A stretch of DNA of 64,000 nucleotides. Source: Stereum hirsutum FP-91666 SS1 (taxonomy: Eukaryota; Basidiomycota; Agaricomycetes; Russulales; Stereaceae). A model generated the notes under the pieces. That model was given only the letters and a program-made list of their open reading frames with translations, was not told the DNA's origin and did not search any database. Location of the stretch: NCBI RefSeq assembly GCF_000264905.1, contig NW_006763135.1, forward strand, positions 2,269,428-2,333,427, written 5' to 3'. Numbering within the stretch: position 1 is the stretch's first letter; every line of letters begins with the position of its first letter. Of the stretch, positions 23,194-35,887 are shown piece by piece. Position numbers and translations under genes: made by a program.

Positions 23194-23999
23194 GGGTGAG
23201 GTTTGGTCTCTTGGACGTTTGGGTTTCTTGGATGAACGCTTTTTTTTTCTTGGTTATGCAGTTCCCCTGCAGTACTCAAGTACTCACTGTTGTGGGCGAT
23301 TGATTATTGTATCATATCGTCGTGATGACTGTTTGTTGATTGATGCCGTGCATGCATGCAGCTCTTTCTTCTTCTCTTGGTCTACCGTACCTATATTATT
23401 TTGTGTAGATTGTACTCATCTCATCGCGGCGGGCGAGCGTAATTTGTGTATGTAGCTTTGGAACCAACCAATCAGTGACTTTGTCTATGTTATGTCCCTG
23501 TTTTAACTTTTTCATCGTTCGAATTTGTTCGTGCGGACATACACAAGCACTGGAAGCAGCAATCCAGGTACTCGCGAAGCCGTCATATCTCTCCCCGGTC
23601 TGTACAGGCTCGGCCACCACAGCAACGATTGGCGGCTTCGGATAGGCCGAGGAGGAGCGAACGGAATCGGGGATATCTGGATGGATGGTGAGGGAGCGCC
23701 GGATTGCCGGGGCCATTGATTAGTGGCCCCCCAGTCAAGTGAAAAGTGCAGTTTGGGTGCTTGGTCAGTCACGCTTTGCGACTCCACTTCCGTTTGCACT
23801 CCGTCCCAGTTCGCCTTCGGCTATCCATCCAAGCCTCTTTTCCTTCGCTCCTCCGATTGACGATTGAGGTCTGATTCGTCTTGTCTTCTTACCACCACGA
23901 TACACCACACATCGCTCGCTCGCTCGCTGCGTAACACCCAGACATCAAGAACCAGAACAAGAGCTTCAGAGAGAAAGAACGAAAGACAGAAAGACAGAC
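23194..23999. other. Intergenic region between forkhead gene and DRE2
   Basis: T-rich sequence follows the forkhead stop, then a mixed promoter-like region with runs of CGCTCGCTCGCT just before DRE2 (about 23914-23930) and an A/G-rich leader up to the DRE2 ATG. Nothing else was recognised. Confidence 0.5.
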
Positions 24000-25383
24000 A
24001 TGGCACCAGCAGCGATCTACGATTCCCCCGTCGCAGCAGAGCAGTACCACCCCGCACCCGTCCTCGCGGCCGTGCCAGTCACAGTCAAAGGCGCGGCGCT
24101 CGCTATCGGTTCGCTCAGCACGGCTGGGGATGGGAAGTATCAGAGCCTTGTGTCGGATCTGGAGGGGTCGAGGCAGGTGGATAGGCAGATGTTGGATAGG
24201 TTGTTGGATGGAGGTAAGTTTTCGATCTCACACTTTCCTCTGCCTCTACGTTTTTTCTCATTCGGAACGGTATGCTCATGCACGCACGCTCTCTCGTCCT
24301 GAAACCGACAACGGGGAACAACCTCCCTGCTGAAAATTCTCATAAAATAATCTGTAACACACCGACCAATCGCACACCCCATAATAATAACTATAGCCAC
24401 CGTGCTCTCCCCGGGAGCCTATTCGTCCGTTCACGTCACGCTCTCCCCACCGGAATACGAAGGCCTGAAACCGAAAATCTCAGAGCTCCTCACACAGCTC
24501 CTCGACGGCCTTTCCCCACTCGGAACGCTCCACCTCCTCAACCTGACTTCATCCCTCCTCGACCTGCCCTCCGAGCTCACCCTCGCGGGCTTTAACGTCC
24601 TTTCTGCGATTCCGGTCGAAGGGACGGTCATCGCGCAGAAACCGGCACATATACCCGGCGTTGCGTTTTCGCTCAAAACGAAGTCTTCGATGGCCGCCGC
24701 CGCTGCTGCCTCTACGACTGCTACGACTACTGCTACTCTCAATTCAAAGACGTCCCCAGCACCGCTCGCCCTTCGACGTCGAATCGACCCCGAGCGCAAG
24801 GCGTCAAAGAAAGCGCTCTGGACACTGACCTCCTCCCCCTCCACACCCTCCATCGACGCCAACCAACTCCTCACCGAAGCCGACAAGAAACGTCCCGAGG
24901 CATGCGAGCCCGTCTCCAAAGGCTCTGCGGCGAACGGTGGGCCCCGCCGCAAGAAGGCGTGCAAGAACTGCACGTGTGGGCTCGCGGAGCTCGAGGCGGA
25001 GGAGCTCAGGTCGAGCAAGGTCGTGATGCTGGATGGGATTGTGGATGGGGAGGCGAAGGAGGTGGAGCGAGAGCAGGCGGAGAGGGAGAGGTTGGCGGGG
25101 GCGGCGAGGGCGGCGCCGAAGGCGACGTCGAGCTGTGGGAGTTGTTTTTTGGGGGATGCGTTTAGGTGTGCGAGTTGCCCGTATCTTGGTAAGTTCTTGT
25201 TTCGGGTTCATTCTTTGCGCAGCCGTGTTTTTGCTGTTCTTTCTCTTCCTATTCCTCTTCCTGCAGCTTCGCTATTGGTGGTGATCGTGTGATTTGGCTG
25301 ACATCCTTTTTCTTGGTGTAGGTCTTCCCGCTTTCAAGCCTGGCGAGAAGGTGGAGATTGATTTCGGGATGGATGATATCTGA
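24000..25383 (+). CDS. DRE2: Anamorsin/DRE2, cytosolic Fe-S cluster assembly factor
   Basis: Dre2 works with the diflavin reductase Tah18 to pass electrons into the cytosolic iron-sulfur assembly (CIA) pathway. Exons 24000-24213, 24397-25188 and 25322-25383 give 355 residues. The N-terminal half is the degenerate methyltransferase-like domain (for example SPPEYEGLKPKISELL). The C-terminus has both expected cluster motifs: a Cys near 240 followed by KACKNCTCG, and CGSCFLGDAFRCASC, which fits CxxC-x7-CxxC exactly. The last exon, LPAFKPGEKVEIDFGMDDI, matches the conserved Dre2 end. A run of Ala and Thr (about residues 165-185) fills the linker and is probably flexible. The ATG overlaps the purine-rich leader directly and is the first in the frame. 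Confidence 0.96.
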
Positions 25384-26134
25384 GCTCACGGCACCGAGTC
25401 GCTCCACGCTCTCTCGCCACATAGCCAGGCGAGGCTCGCAACCTTCGTGCCAGCCGTCGACTCTATTCACATGAGTTTAGGCTTTAGGCTTAGGGAAGGG
25501 GTTGTATGTATTATCTCTTACCTTCTTAGCGACCATTTTCATGGTCGCACTTCCATCATCTTTCTGTGTGTTGTTAGTTAGTTAGTTAGACTCGCAATTG
25601 TGGAGGGAGGGAGGGTAGGTGGTGGAGGCGTTGGGAACGTTGCATTAATTTTTGCTGATTTTTGTTGTACTCTTTTCATCATCTCATCATCATTTATCAC
25701 CATCATCCATCCATTTCTTCTTTGATTTTTTGTGACACCTTTTATGACCGCCGAGTGGATCGGGATCAGAGATATAAATACTAAGTGAGAAGTTTGGCTC
25801 GTATGTGGTTAGTTGGTCGCTGGGCCCTTTTGGCGGATGAGTCCAGTGTTGAGTGCTGAGTGCTCATTTGGTGGTTTAAGAGCAAGAAAAGTAGACATCG
25901 ATTCGGACGCTGTGGAGAGGGTTTGAGTCGTGTGCCACCTTGACATCCTTGTCGTTCCTTCTGTGGCGGGGCCCATCAATTATTTTGCTCTCCGCGAAGC
26001 GCCAGAGCGCGTCGCGAAGACTTGCTCGCGTCTCAACCACAAAGTCGCCGTTCGCTCGCCAGCCGTCTCTTCTCAGGCTCAGGCTCAAGTAATTTTTTTT
26101 GACTTGCGTGTCTCTGAGCTCGCGAGTCGCTACC
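25384..26134. other. Intergenic region between DRE2 and BCD1
   Basis: Begins with the DRE2 3' flank (T-rich, with TTAGTTAGTTAGTTAG near 25575) and ends in the BCD1 promoter and leader with a T-run just before the start. A possible TATA-like GATATAAATAC lies near 25775 but is far from the BCD1 start. No gene seen. Confidence 0.5.
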
Positions 26135-27745
26135 ATGGCAGAGTCTAATCCTCTAGAGTCCGGCCTTGCAGGCCCTTCTACAGCTTCTACAAGTAATTCG
26201 AATCCTCCTATCGCACCTCCTCCTCCTCCCACCACTTCCACCACGATCCCCCTATCTCGCCCCCTCGGCCCCTGCTCAATCTGTCACTCCCCCTCATCCA
26301 AATACACATGCCCCCGCTGCTCAACGCACACCTGCTCCCTGTCCTGCTCCACCGCACACAAATCTGCTACGGGCTGCTCCGGCGAACGCGACAGGGCGAA
26401 ATACGTGCCGATGAATAAGTATGGGCTCGGGGAATTGATGGATGATTATGTGTATTTGGAGGAGATGGGGAGGAGGGTGGAGGGGTGGGGGAGGGAGATT
26501 GGCAGAGGGGGGTATGCGGTCAATGTGGGTGTGAGTGCGGGTATGGGTACGAGAGGTGGTGGTCGGGGACGGGGGTTTGATAGTGGAGGGAGAGGAAGGG
26601 GAGGAAGGGGACGAGGCGGAGGGGGAGGTGCGGCACAGAGGACGAAGAGGGATATTTTGAAGATGCAGTTGGAGGCGAGGGATGTCGATGTCGAGATGTT
26701 GCCGGCTGGGATGGAGAGACGGTCTTTGAACCAGTCGAGCTGGGATTTCAAGTGTGTTGCATTTAAAATTCCTCGTGCTCATCACTCGTTTATACTCTAA
26801 TCGACGGTCGGTGCAATTGCATGGTATGGTACGCGCAGAAACAAAACCGCGCTCCTCACCATCGAATTCAAAATCTACCCTCCACCAGACCCGACCGTCA
26901 ACCCTTCTCACACCCAAGACTCGCCAATACCACTAACCCTCCTCACGCACCGGAACAACATCGACACCCCGCTCCTCGCCCTCCTCCAGTCCCACATCTC
27001 TTCCAAATCCAAAAAGAACAACGCGCATCCTCCGTGGCTCGCACCGCTCGTTCTCCCAGACGCGGACGTTCCCGACGCATTCACGCCTCCACAGTTCTAT
27101 ATGGCCGCTCAGAACGATCCGGTCGCTGCGATGCGCGGGATGCAGGGACAGACGCAGTTGCAGATACAGGTGCAGGCGTTTGTTGCGAGCCAGCAGCAGC
27201 AGCAACCGAAGACGAAGCGGACGAGGTATCATAGGCTAGATGCGACGCAGAAATTCTCGGCTGTGTTGAAGGGGAAACAGTTTGTCGAGTTTCCGACGGT
27301 GGAGGTCTATGAGGACGGCGCGTTCAGAGGGATGCTTGTTGAAGAGCAGCGGATAGTGATGCATACCGGGCCTCAGCAGAGACCGGCGAAGAGGAGGAAG
27401 TTGGACGTGCAGGCGGGGAAGAAGGCTATAGTGGGCTTGCTCGGAGGGTATGGAAGTGACGATGATGACGGCGAGGATGTGGTGGAGCCTTTGGTCGGTA
27501 TCGGAGGTTATGGAGAGGATAGTGACGAGGTGGAAGATGAGCCTGTTGTGAAGGATGGAGGTGATAGCGCAGAACAGGATGCGGAGGGAGAGGAGGACGC
27601 TGAGGGCGAGGAAGACGTGGGTCCGGTTGATTACGCTGCCTTGCTGGACATGATGCGACAGCAGGGCGGTTCACATAACGCGGAAGAGGAAGAGGTCGAT
27701 TGGGGCGAGTCTGGTGATGAAGAGGAGCCAGTTATCGCAAGCTGA
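26135..27745 (+). CDS. BCD1: BCD1-type HIT zinc-finger protein, box C/D snoRNP assembly
   Basis: Bcd1 is needed for stability and assembly of box C/D small nucleolar RNPs. Exons 26135-26751 and 26839-27745 give 507 residues. The HIT zinc finger (about residues 47-83) reads CSICHSPSSKYTCPRCSTHTC followed by a Cys-Ser-x2-His and a distal Cys, with the typical following segment KYGLGELMDDYVYLEEMGR. Exon 2 continues with the Bcd1 core: TIEFKIYPPPDP, then LTHRNNIDTPL and a conserved middle with LDATQKFSAVLKGKQFVEFPTVEV. Two additions stand out. An RGG-rich stretch (about 138-168) sits between finger and core, as in many RNA-binding proteins. The C-terminal 120 residues are very acidic. The stop is only 34 nt from the MED18 stop on the opposite strand. 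Confidence 0.93.
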
Positions 27746-27779
27746 AGGGGCCTCGTCGTCTTGATTTATTGAATTGAAT

Positions 27780-28618
27780 TTATACGTCTTGCCTGCGAAG
27801 ATCGAGCAGACCCTTCATGAAGCGTTGCACTTCGATGACGCTCTCAATATGTGCTTTGAGGGGAAATTCTTGTGTGCCTCGTACGGGCATTGCAGTCTTT
27901 ACCTCGACCTCCCACAGAGTATCCACGTGAGCAGGGGCGGGTTTCTGAGTCTTTGGGTCTATCTGGAGTATCATTCAGAATCTGAGACATGATGGAATGG
28001 AAGGTGTCGATGATCACACCTGTTCTTGCTGAAACATTTGTATCACCAATGCTCCTCGTCTGAACATATATCCTCGTTTGTATATTTGAGAACGTCGACT
28101 TGAGTGCGTTGTTAGCTGTCAATTGCATGTTATACAATAAAGAGGAAACCCACGCGTAACCCAGAGCAGATGCGAAGCTGAGCGCATCTCCTACGACCTG
28201 AACGATCGCCCAGGGTCTCACTGTCGCCTCTGGATGCACACGGACACTCTCTGGCTTCAGATAAGTATACAATTGCCTAACCAACCAAAACACGCATCAG
28301 TCCCCTGAACCTTAGCCCGTCAATGCTTCCTGTTGAACATTCTGACTCCGCAACCTGCGAGCACCCTAAAAAGAAGACAGATGCAGAAGAAACGTACCAT
28401 CCAGAGTCGGCTTCAAGTAACTCTTTTCGAGCACGCAAGAGGACTGGTTCTTGACCTTGTTCGCGCTGTTGGTGCATGTCTAGAGGCTCAAAGACGATCT
28501 CGCGGGAGTGCATTTGTTGGGCAGAGTCGCTGTTCATAGCGATGCGGTTAAGGATGGGTTTGAGATCATTTGGAAAGAATTCGCCAAAGAGAGCGATTTC
28601 GAACGCGTAGGAGGACAT
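27780..28618 (-). CDS. MED18: Mediator subunit MED18 (Srb5)
   Basis: Med18 is a head-module subunit of Mediator, bridging transcription factors and RNA polymerase II. Exons in coding order are 28618-28398, 28276-28154, 28098-28020 and 27962-27780, giving 201 residues, short but within the fungal range. It opens MSSYAFEIALFGEFF, continues with LKPILNRIAMNS and a basic-acidic middle, then YARRSQIYKRGYMFRRG followed by ALVIQMFQQEQ, and ends with DTLWEVEVKT and MKGLLDLRRQDV. These follow the Med18 beta-barrel pattern. The 55-nt second intron has a GTGGGT donor and a clear CTAAC branch; this choice alone keeps the RGYMFRRG frame. It is transcribed toward BCD1 and away from the cyclin gene. Confidence 0.9.
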
Positions 28619-29147
28619 GATGATGATGGTTGAACGCCACAAACATTCGAACAGGGGCAGCAGTGCCAAAAGCGAGCAGCCAGACGATTCGCGGTGAAAC
28701 CGGCCCATATGCGGACGTGGCGGGGGAAGCGTGGCAGGAAAAAGCGTGGGAAAGCGGCGCGTGGGAGGGGTGTTGTGGAAACGGCTTGCGGACGTCGTCA
28801 GCTCGAGCTCTGTCCGGGCCTCGCAGTTCGTCTCTTCCTTGCTTTCCTTCCTGTCCTTTCTTCAACCAAGCTCTCAGCTTTCCTGTTCCCTCTTGTCCGC
28901 CTTCGCACCTTCAGTGTTGTCTAGCCGCGGACACAGGGACTGTTTCGGACACCCTCTTCATCGAAGCACGCCACCAGTCGAAGAACAAAGCGTTCACCAG
29001 TGCCCAAGCGTCCTCCCGCCAGGCGGGGTGCCTTTCTCAGGCCGGGGCTTTTCTAGCTTCAGTGTCACTTCATCGCTTTCTTCAAAGCCCTCACTGTCTG
29101 CTACGATCAGCAATCCCTCTTCTCTCCCCCACGAACGAAGACCTGTC
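28619..29147. promoter_or_regulatory. Bidirectional promoter region, MED18 / cyclin
   Basis: The two start codons are 529 nt apart and divergent, so both promoters and leaders lie here. The cyclin side is C/T-rich, a usual trait of basidiomycete 5' leaders. The cyclin reading frame stays open upstream of its ATG, but I see no earlier ATG in that frame. Confidence 0.55.
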
Positions 29148-31015
29148 ATGCCTTCTACTTCCACCAAGTACTACAACAGGCCTTCGTTCTTGGCGTCACC
29201 CCCAGACTACGCTCTGCCTTCGTGGTCTGATCATGGCCCTTCGAGGGACGTGTATAGGGAGCACAATGGGAGGGAGGGGACCCAAGGCGCCTCGTCTGGC
29301 GCAGCCATGCTCGCCATCGCGCACGCGAACACTCGCAACAACATCCCGCGAAGCTTCGGATCTGTCGGGGCGAGGATGTACGCGGCGTCGCAGGATCAGC
29401 ACGCCAGGGTGCCCTTCCCTGACCCTCCGACTCTGGCTGACATACAGCGGATGGAGCCAGACCTGTCCCCTGCATCCATGCGGCGCCGCGCCTCTGATGT
29501 GGATGACCGTCCCTTGCCCCAGGAGTTGATCGATGATGCTATGGGCGACGAGGAATCTGACGTCTCCGTGAGTGTTCTCTTACCTTCCGTTATTCATTTG
29601 AATTAGCCCTGACCTCGTTGTGCAGATGTCCCCTCCGTGCTACGTGAGCGGAGACTTCTACCTTGATCGCCCGGTCATTGAAGAGTCGTCTCCCATCATC
29701 TTCGGCACGGTCGCACAGGACCAGGTTGCCTTCGGTGGAGCCTCTGCGAAGTCTCTTGGCTGTCCGTCGGCCCTTGAACAGGATATCGCGATGGAAGAGG
29801 ACAGCCAGTCTTTCTTCGACACGCCAAGCCCGACGGTGGTCAGCCGCGACACGGTCCAAGACCAGAAGCTACAGGAGAATGTGGCTTTGACCGAGTGGGC
29901 TGTGTGCTACATGTACGACTACGTGATGACGGGTGAATTGCCCAATGATGACTCCACAAAGTTAGTTGTTCTTCCATGCATATCGCCATCTCTTCGCTGA
30001 ACATAGCTCGTTTCATCACAGCCGTATCGCAGTCTGGCGCAACTTCAAAGCTTTTGGTGGTGCCGTCGAGCGTGTTTGGAACATCCTTTCGGCGATGTCG
30101 CTTCCGCGGTCCGCAGTCTTCCTCGCCCTTTGGTATGCGACCCGCCTTCGCGCCTCTCACCGTACCCCCATCTCGCAGAAGGATGCTGCGCGGTACAGGC
30201 TGCGGTCTGCACTCTTGGACAATGGCAGGGCACCCATTGAAGATCGTGTCGTAAGGAGCCTCGTTGTAGGCCTCATGATGGCGGACAAGTGGTTAGATGA
30301 CCACACCTTCATCCTCAAGACCTGGTAAGTAGTTTTCAGACGTAAATCATCTGTACTGTCGTAGCTGATTTCTGTGTTTGAAAGGCATGAGGTGACGGAC
30401 ATTCCCATGGCTACGCTGCGTAGCATGGAGGCCAACGCGTTGGCCGTTCTCAACTTCAACCTGACGATCAAACCGTCTGTTTGGCAGTTGTGGCTTGGGC
30501 ATATCGAAGCCTGGCACGTCAATCTGGGGGATGTTTGCTTTACCAGGGAGCATCAGCGTACGACCATAGACAACATCCTAGACGACATCTTCACCTCTTC
30601 TCGCCCAAGCGATGATCCTGCCCACCCCGAGCCTCGTTTCCTGCTTGCTCCAAAGCATTCCATCGCCGACCAAGACCAGAACAGTATCTGGGACCTTCGC
30701 ACGTCTGCGCCCGAGTGTCCTGATCTTCCTGCCCCAGCGGAATGGGTCCCCGAGAAGGATCCGGTCGTATATAGGGCGAAGCCGAGGACGTCCGGCACTG
30801 CGCCGGGCATGTACCACGCCAACGGTCTCACCGCCCAAGATATCGCGAACGCAATGGCGGGTGGCGTCCCGGCGACGTTACCGCCTCCTGGCCTACATGG
30901 CAAAGTTTCCCGGAACGCGTCGATGATCCATCCGTCATACACGTATGGTGGTTATGGGTACCCCGTCACAAATGTGCGGTGTGCTCCTTCGTGGGGTGCT
31001 GCGCCAGTATACTAG
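29148..31015 (+). CDS. PCL/PHO80-like cyclin-box protein
   Basis: Exons 29148-29567, 29626-29960, 30022-30324 and 30385-31015 give 562 residues. The cyclin box occupies roughly residues 225-380. It starts near LTEWAVCYMYDYVMTGELP, continues SLPRSAVFLALWYATRL, and has the diagnostic VGLMMADKWLDDHTFILKTW followed by LRSMEANALAVLNFNLTI. The ADKW-D-D and N-x2-E/MEANAL pattern resembles Pcl-type cyclins that partner Pho85-like CDKs. Long disordered N- and C-terminal arms, rich in Ser/Pro, flank it. The partner and process (phosphate, polarity or cell-cycle control) cannot be told from sequence. I chose the ATG at 29148 because it is the first in the frame. Confidence 0.85.
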
Positions 31016-31936
31016 TCGATGTTCTGGACTTTCCTTCTCTCTTTCCTTCTGTCTTTCTGGCATGGCCGAATAGCCACCCAGGGGACCGTTATGCCTATCC
31101 TTCATCATCTTGTATTTGTGGGCCCCGCGCTCGCGCGGTTCTAGCTCACCAATCATGCATCTCCTGGATACGCCTCTTCTCTCTCTTAGTGGAAACCCTA
31201 CTAATACACCCTCCTTGGAGTCATTGGGTTGGCGCTGCGCGAACGCGCTTAGATGTGTGGTTCACCTCCTACTGTACGGGCTTGGTAGTCGACTCCTGGA
31301 GCTTGTTCATATCTACTATCAGTGATTACTTTTCGGTTCCTCGCAACGAACATTGATACTGTAGTTAGCCTAGTTGACCTCCCCGTCCGTCGTCTCTTGA
31401 CTTCTTTTCACGTCTGGCCCGCTTTTCGTGATGCGTGTTTTGTGTTTTTCGTCCGGCCGTATCTTACCTATCTCTACCTACTCCTTGACTGCTCTCGGCG
31501 CTCTGTGGACTCGGGCATCGGTGTCGGTTGGTGTTTGTATATTTTGGTAATCTAGTGGGGACGGTATGGCTCGGTGTGGCTTATACATACGTTGGACGAC
31601 GACGATTTAGTACGTTCCTGCAGTAGATACGCGGTCTTACTCTACTCTATGAATGTCAGATCCTCTGGTCGTGTCCATCATATTTCCGTCACCTCCAGCA
31701 TCCTCCAGCACAGGAGAGGCTGTATGTGTGGCGTTTTGTGTGGCGAGCTGACAAAGCCCGAGCCAGATATAGATTGCGTCACCAGCGCGTCCTTTTGAGA
31801 GCGCGCGCGCGAAGCTGCAGCTTTCCAGTAAACCACTGCCTCCGCCTCTACCACAAATCCTCACCTTCCTCCTCACTCTCGTCTCTATCTTTCGCTCTCA
31901 GACTTTACGACAACAAAACTGACATTAACGACCACC
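31016..31936. other. Intergenic region between cyclin gene and UBA1
   Basis: T-rich 3' flank of the cyclin gene followed by the UBA1 promoter. A short alternating GC run, GCGCGCGCG, sits at about 31801-31812, some 130 nt before the UBA1 start. I find no gene or RNA. Confidence 0.5.
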
Positions 31937-34900
31937 ATGGCTGCCTCCTCTGCCCCCATGGATATCGACGAAGCTACCATCGATGAGGGCCTTTACTCGC
32001 GTCAGCTGTAAGTGATCCCGACGCGTCCGTCTGGTGCTTTAGTCTAATATGTCACTACGTTTTTGCTAGTTATGTCCTGGGACATGCGGGTAAGAACTCC
32101 TGGATAGTTTGACAATATTGAGATTTGACGAGGATTGTAGCTATGAAGCGGATGGCTGCTTCTAACGTCCTGATCGTCGGCCTGGAGGGCTTGGGCGTCG
32201 AAATCGGTGCGCACCACCATGCATATATTCAGCGTGCTATACTCAATCCACCTATCTGGTCTCAGCTAAGAACATCGTTCTTGCTGGTGTCAAGTCCGTT
32301 ACCATCTTTGACCCCGAACCCGTGCGCATTCAGGACCTCAGTACCCAAGTAAGCCCGTATTCCGTGTGATATGTGTTATGGATTATTTAGCGTTAATTGG
32401 GATTACTCCAGTTTTTCTTAAGAGAGGAGGATGTCGGGAAGCCGCGCGCTGCAGTGACTCTTCCTCGTCTTGGCGAGTTGAACGCGTATGTGCCCGTTAG
32501 GGATCTCGGCGGCGTCGCGGGTCAGCCAATAACGACGGACCTGGTCAAAGGGTTCCAGGTGTGTATATATCTTCATTACCTTATTACTCATCATCGTGGC
32601 ATATGAGCTTAAGTCTGTATATCTGCGTGTGTGTGTTTCATTAGGTCGTCGTGCTCGTTAATGCACCGTTGGAGAAGCAGCTCGAGATCAACGACTGGAC
32701 TCACCAAAATGGCGTTCACTTCATCGCTGCTGAGACTCGTGGCCTTTTTGGGTATGTGTTTTATTATCGACGAGCGTATCGTTTATCGCTTATGAGGCAT
32801 GCCCGTTAGTTCTGCATTCAACGACTTTGGCCCCAAGTTCACTTGCGTCGACCCTACTGGTGAACAGCCGCTCACCGGGATGATCGTCTCTGTCGATAAG
32901 GTATGTCGGGATAGCGTTTTTAAACTGAGATTCATGCTCTGATAAGTATATCAAAGGACAACGAAGGTGTTGTCACTTGCTTGGACGAGACTCGGCACGG
33001 ACTGGAGGACGGAGACTTTGTTACGTTCACAGAAGTGAAGGGTATGGAGGAGTTGAACGGCTGTGAACCCCGTAAGGTCACCGTCAAGGGTCCTTACACC
33101 TTCGCTATCGGCGACACCTCCGGCCTTGGCGACTATAAGACTGGCGGGATCTTCACTCAGGTGAAGATGCCTAAGATCCTTGAATTCGTAAGTCCATTTC
33201 CGTCCATACTTTAAATTCACCGGTATGACGCTCAATATTCCTTTCTCAGAAATCCCTGCGCGAGTCTCTGAAGTCTCCAGAGTACTTCGTGACCGACTTC
33301 GCCAAGTTCGACCGCCCAGCGACTCTCCATGTTGGTTTCCAGGCCATCTGGCAGTTCTTCGCTCAGCACCAGCGTCTTCCTCGCCCAAGAAATGCCGAAG
33401 ATGCCAAGGCTGTCGTCGATCTTGCTAAAGCCCTCGATGCTGACGCCGACGAGAAGATCTTGACAGAACTTTCGTACCAGGCGGTCGGCAACATTTCCCC
33501 CATTATCGCAGTCTTCGGTGGCTTCGTCGCACAAGAAGTCCTGAAGGCTTGCTCCGCCAAATTCCACCCGATGATCCAGCACATGTACTTTGACTCACTG
33601 GAGTCCATGCCCGCCGATGTACCCACAGAAGCTGACTGTCAACCCCTGCAATCCCGCTACGATGCCCAGATCGCCGTGTTTGGGAAGACGTTCCAGCGGA
33701 AGATCGAGAATCACAGACAGTTCCTTGTCGGCGCTGGTGCTATCGGTTGTGAGATGTTGAAGAACTGGAGTATGATGGGTTTGGGCTCCGGAGCGGAAGG
33801 CATCATCCATGTTACGGACTTGGACACGATCGAGAAGAGTAACTTGAACCGTCAGTTCTTGTTCCGCTCGAAGGATCTGGGCAAGTTTAAGGCTGAGGTT
33901 GCTGCTGCTGCGGTGTCGGGTATGAACCCTGCTCTCGAGGGTCATATTCTGAGCAAGCAGGAGCCTGTCGGTCCTGATACTGAAAGTGAGTTTTACTCAA
34001 TACGCCGCTGAGTATGTTTGTGCTTACATATTGCCATAGATGTTTACGATGGTGAATTCTTCGGTGGTATCGACGGCGTGACCAATGCCCTGGACAACAT
34101 CAAGGCCCGTGAGTGTTCATTCTGGTCCTCTTGCTTAGTCCCAGGGACTCATCTTGGTGGATAGGTCTTTACATGGATCAGCGCTGTGTGTTCTTCGAAA
34201 AACCTTTGCTCGAGTCTGGAACGCTCGGGACGAAGGGTAACACCCAGGTCATCATCCCCCATCTCACGGAGTCGTATGCATCCTCTCAAGATCCTCCAGA
34301 AAAGGAGACACCATCATGCACCGTCAAGAACTTCCCGAATGCCATTGCTCACACCATCGAGGTACGTGTTTAGATTGTTCCAGTCCCTGCTGGAAGCGCA
34401 CTGACGGACAACTTTTCCTCTTTATAGTGGAGTCGTCAAGAGTTCGACAATCTCTTCGTCAAGCCCGCTCAATCCGTCAACCAGTACCTCTCCGAGCCCA
34501 ACTTCCTTGACAACACTCTCAGGTACTCTGGCCAGCAGAAAGAGCAGACAGAGCAGATTCTCTCCTTCCTTGTGACGAACAAGCCGATCACCTTCGAGGA
34601 GTGTGTCGTTTGGGCGCGTCTCCAATTCGAGGACAAGTACAACAATAGCATTCGTCAGCTTCTGTACAGTTTGCCGAAGGATGCTACCACGAGTACCGGC
34701 CAGCCGTTCTGGAGCGGACCTAAGCGTGCTCCTGACCCTCTCATCTTCGACTCGAGCGATGTGAGCATTCAGATTATTAGAGATTCGTAGTATATCGTTT
34801 TGACAATCATCATTTGATATCGCTAGCCCACGCACCTTTCATACATCATCGCCGCCGCTAACCTGCATGCCTTCAACTACGGCCTCCGTGGTGAGACGGA

Positions 34901-35887
34901 CCCGGCCGTGTTCAAGAAGGTCGCCGACTCTGTCCTCGTTCCTGAGTTCACACCCAGGAGTGGCGTCAAGGTGCAGATCAACGACGCAGAGCCCGTGGAC
35001 AACAGTGGCGCTGGTACGTAGCTCTGCCTTTCTTCTCATATGATGCCAGGTTTGCTCATATCTGGATCTGAAGACGGTAACGACCCCGTTGACCTTGCGG
35101 ACCAACTCCCTCCTCCCTCTTCCCTCGCCGGGTATCGTCTGAACCCGGTCGACTTCGAGAAGGACGACGACACGAACCACCATATCGACTTCATCACCGC
35201 CGCCTCCAACCTCCGCGCGATGAACTACGGCATCAACCCCGCCGACCGTCACACGACGAAGCAGATCGCGGGCAAGATCATCCCCGCGATCGCCACGACG
35301 ACGTCGCTCGTCGTTGGCCTCGTCTGTCTCGAGCTGTACAAGGTCATCGACGGCAAGAACAAGCTCGAGGACTACAAGAACGGGTTCGTCAATCTCGCGT
35401 TGCCGTTCTTTGGCTTCTCGGAGCCGATCGCGGCGAAGAAGCAGAAGTATGTGGATACGGAGTGGACGCTTTGGGATAGGTTCACGTTTAGGGGCGATCC
35501 GACGTTGAAGGAGATTAAGGATTGGTTTGCGAAGGAACACAAGTTGGATATTACGATGGTCAGTCAGGGGGTCAGTATGTTGTGGAGCTCGTTCATTGGG
35601 AAGAAGAAGGTACGATTGCATGGACCTTTTACTTGTCATGATCGAGACGTGATGCTGATGACTATGAATAGAGCGAGGAACGTCTCCCGATGAAGTTCAG
35701 CAAACTTGTCGAGCATGTTAGCAAGAAACCCGTTCCACCGCACGTGAAGCACTTCATCGTGGAGGTCATGGTCTCCGACGAGGAGGGTGAAGACGTCGAG
35801 GTAAGATTTACTGAGTTATTCCTCTTATCGTATGTCGATCCTGACTGTCTTTGCATACAGGTCCCCTTCATCGTTGTCTGGAAATAG
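31937..35887 (+). CDS. UBA1: Ubiquitin-activating enzyme E1
   Basis: Uba1 adenylates ubiquitin with ATP and carries it as a thioester before passing it to E2 enzymes. Sixteen exons join to exactly 1009 residues, a normal E1 length. Their starts are 31937, 32070, 32141, 32266, 32412, 32645, 32810, 32957, 33250, 34040, 34165, 34428, 34827, 35074, 35672 and 35861. Visible landmarks are the inactive adenylation half ([15 protein letters not shown]), the active one ([19 protein letters not shown] and [18 protein letters not shown]), and the catalytic-cysteine segment [17 protein letters not shown], with Cys at residue 592. They continue with [21 protein letters not shown] and the C-terminal ubiquitin-fold domain that binds E2 (starting [17 protein letters not shown]). 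All key residues are present and this is expected to be an essential gene. The second exon is only 20 nt and the last 27 nt. Confidence 0.97.
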
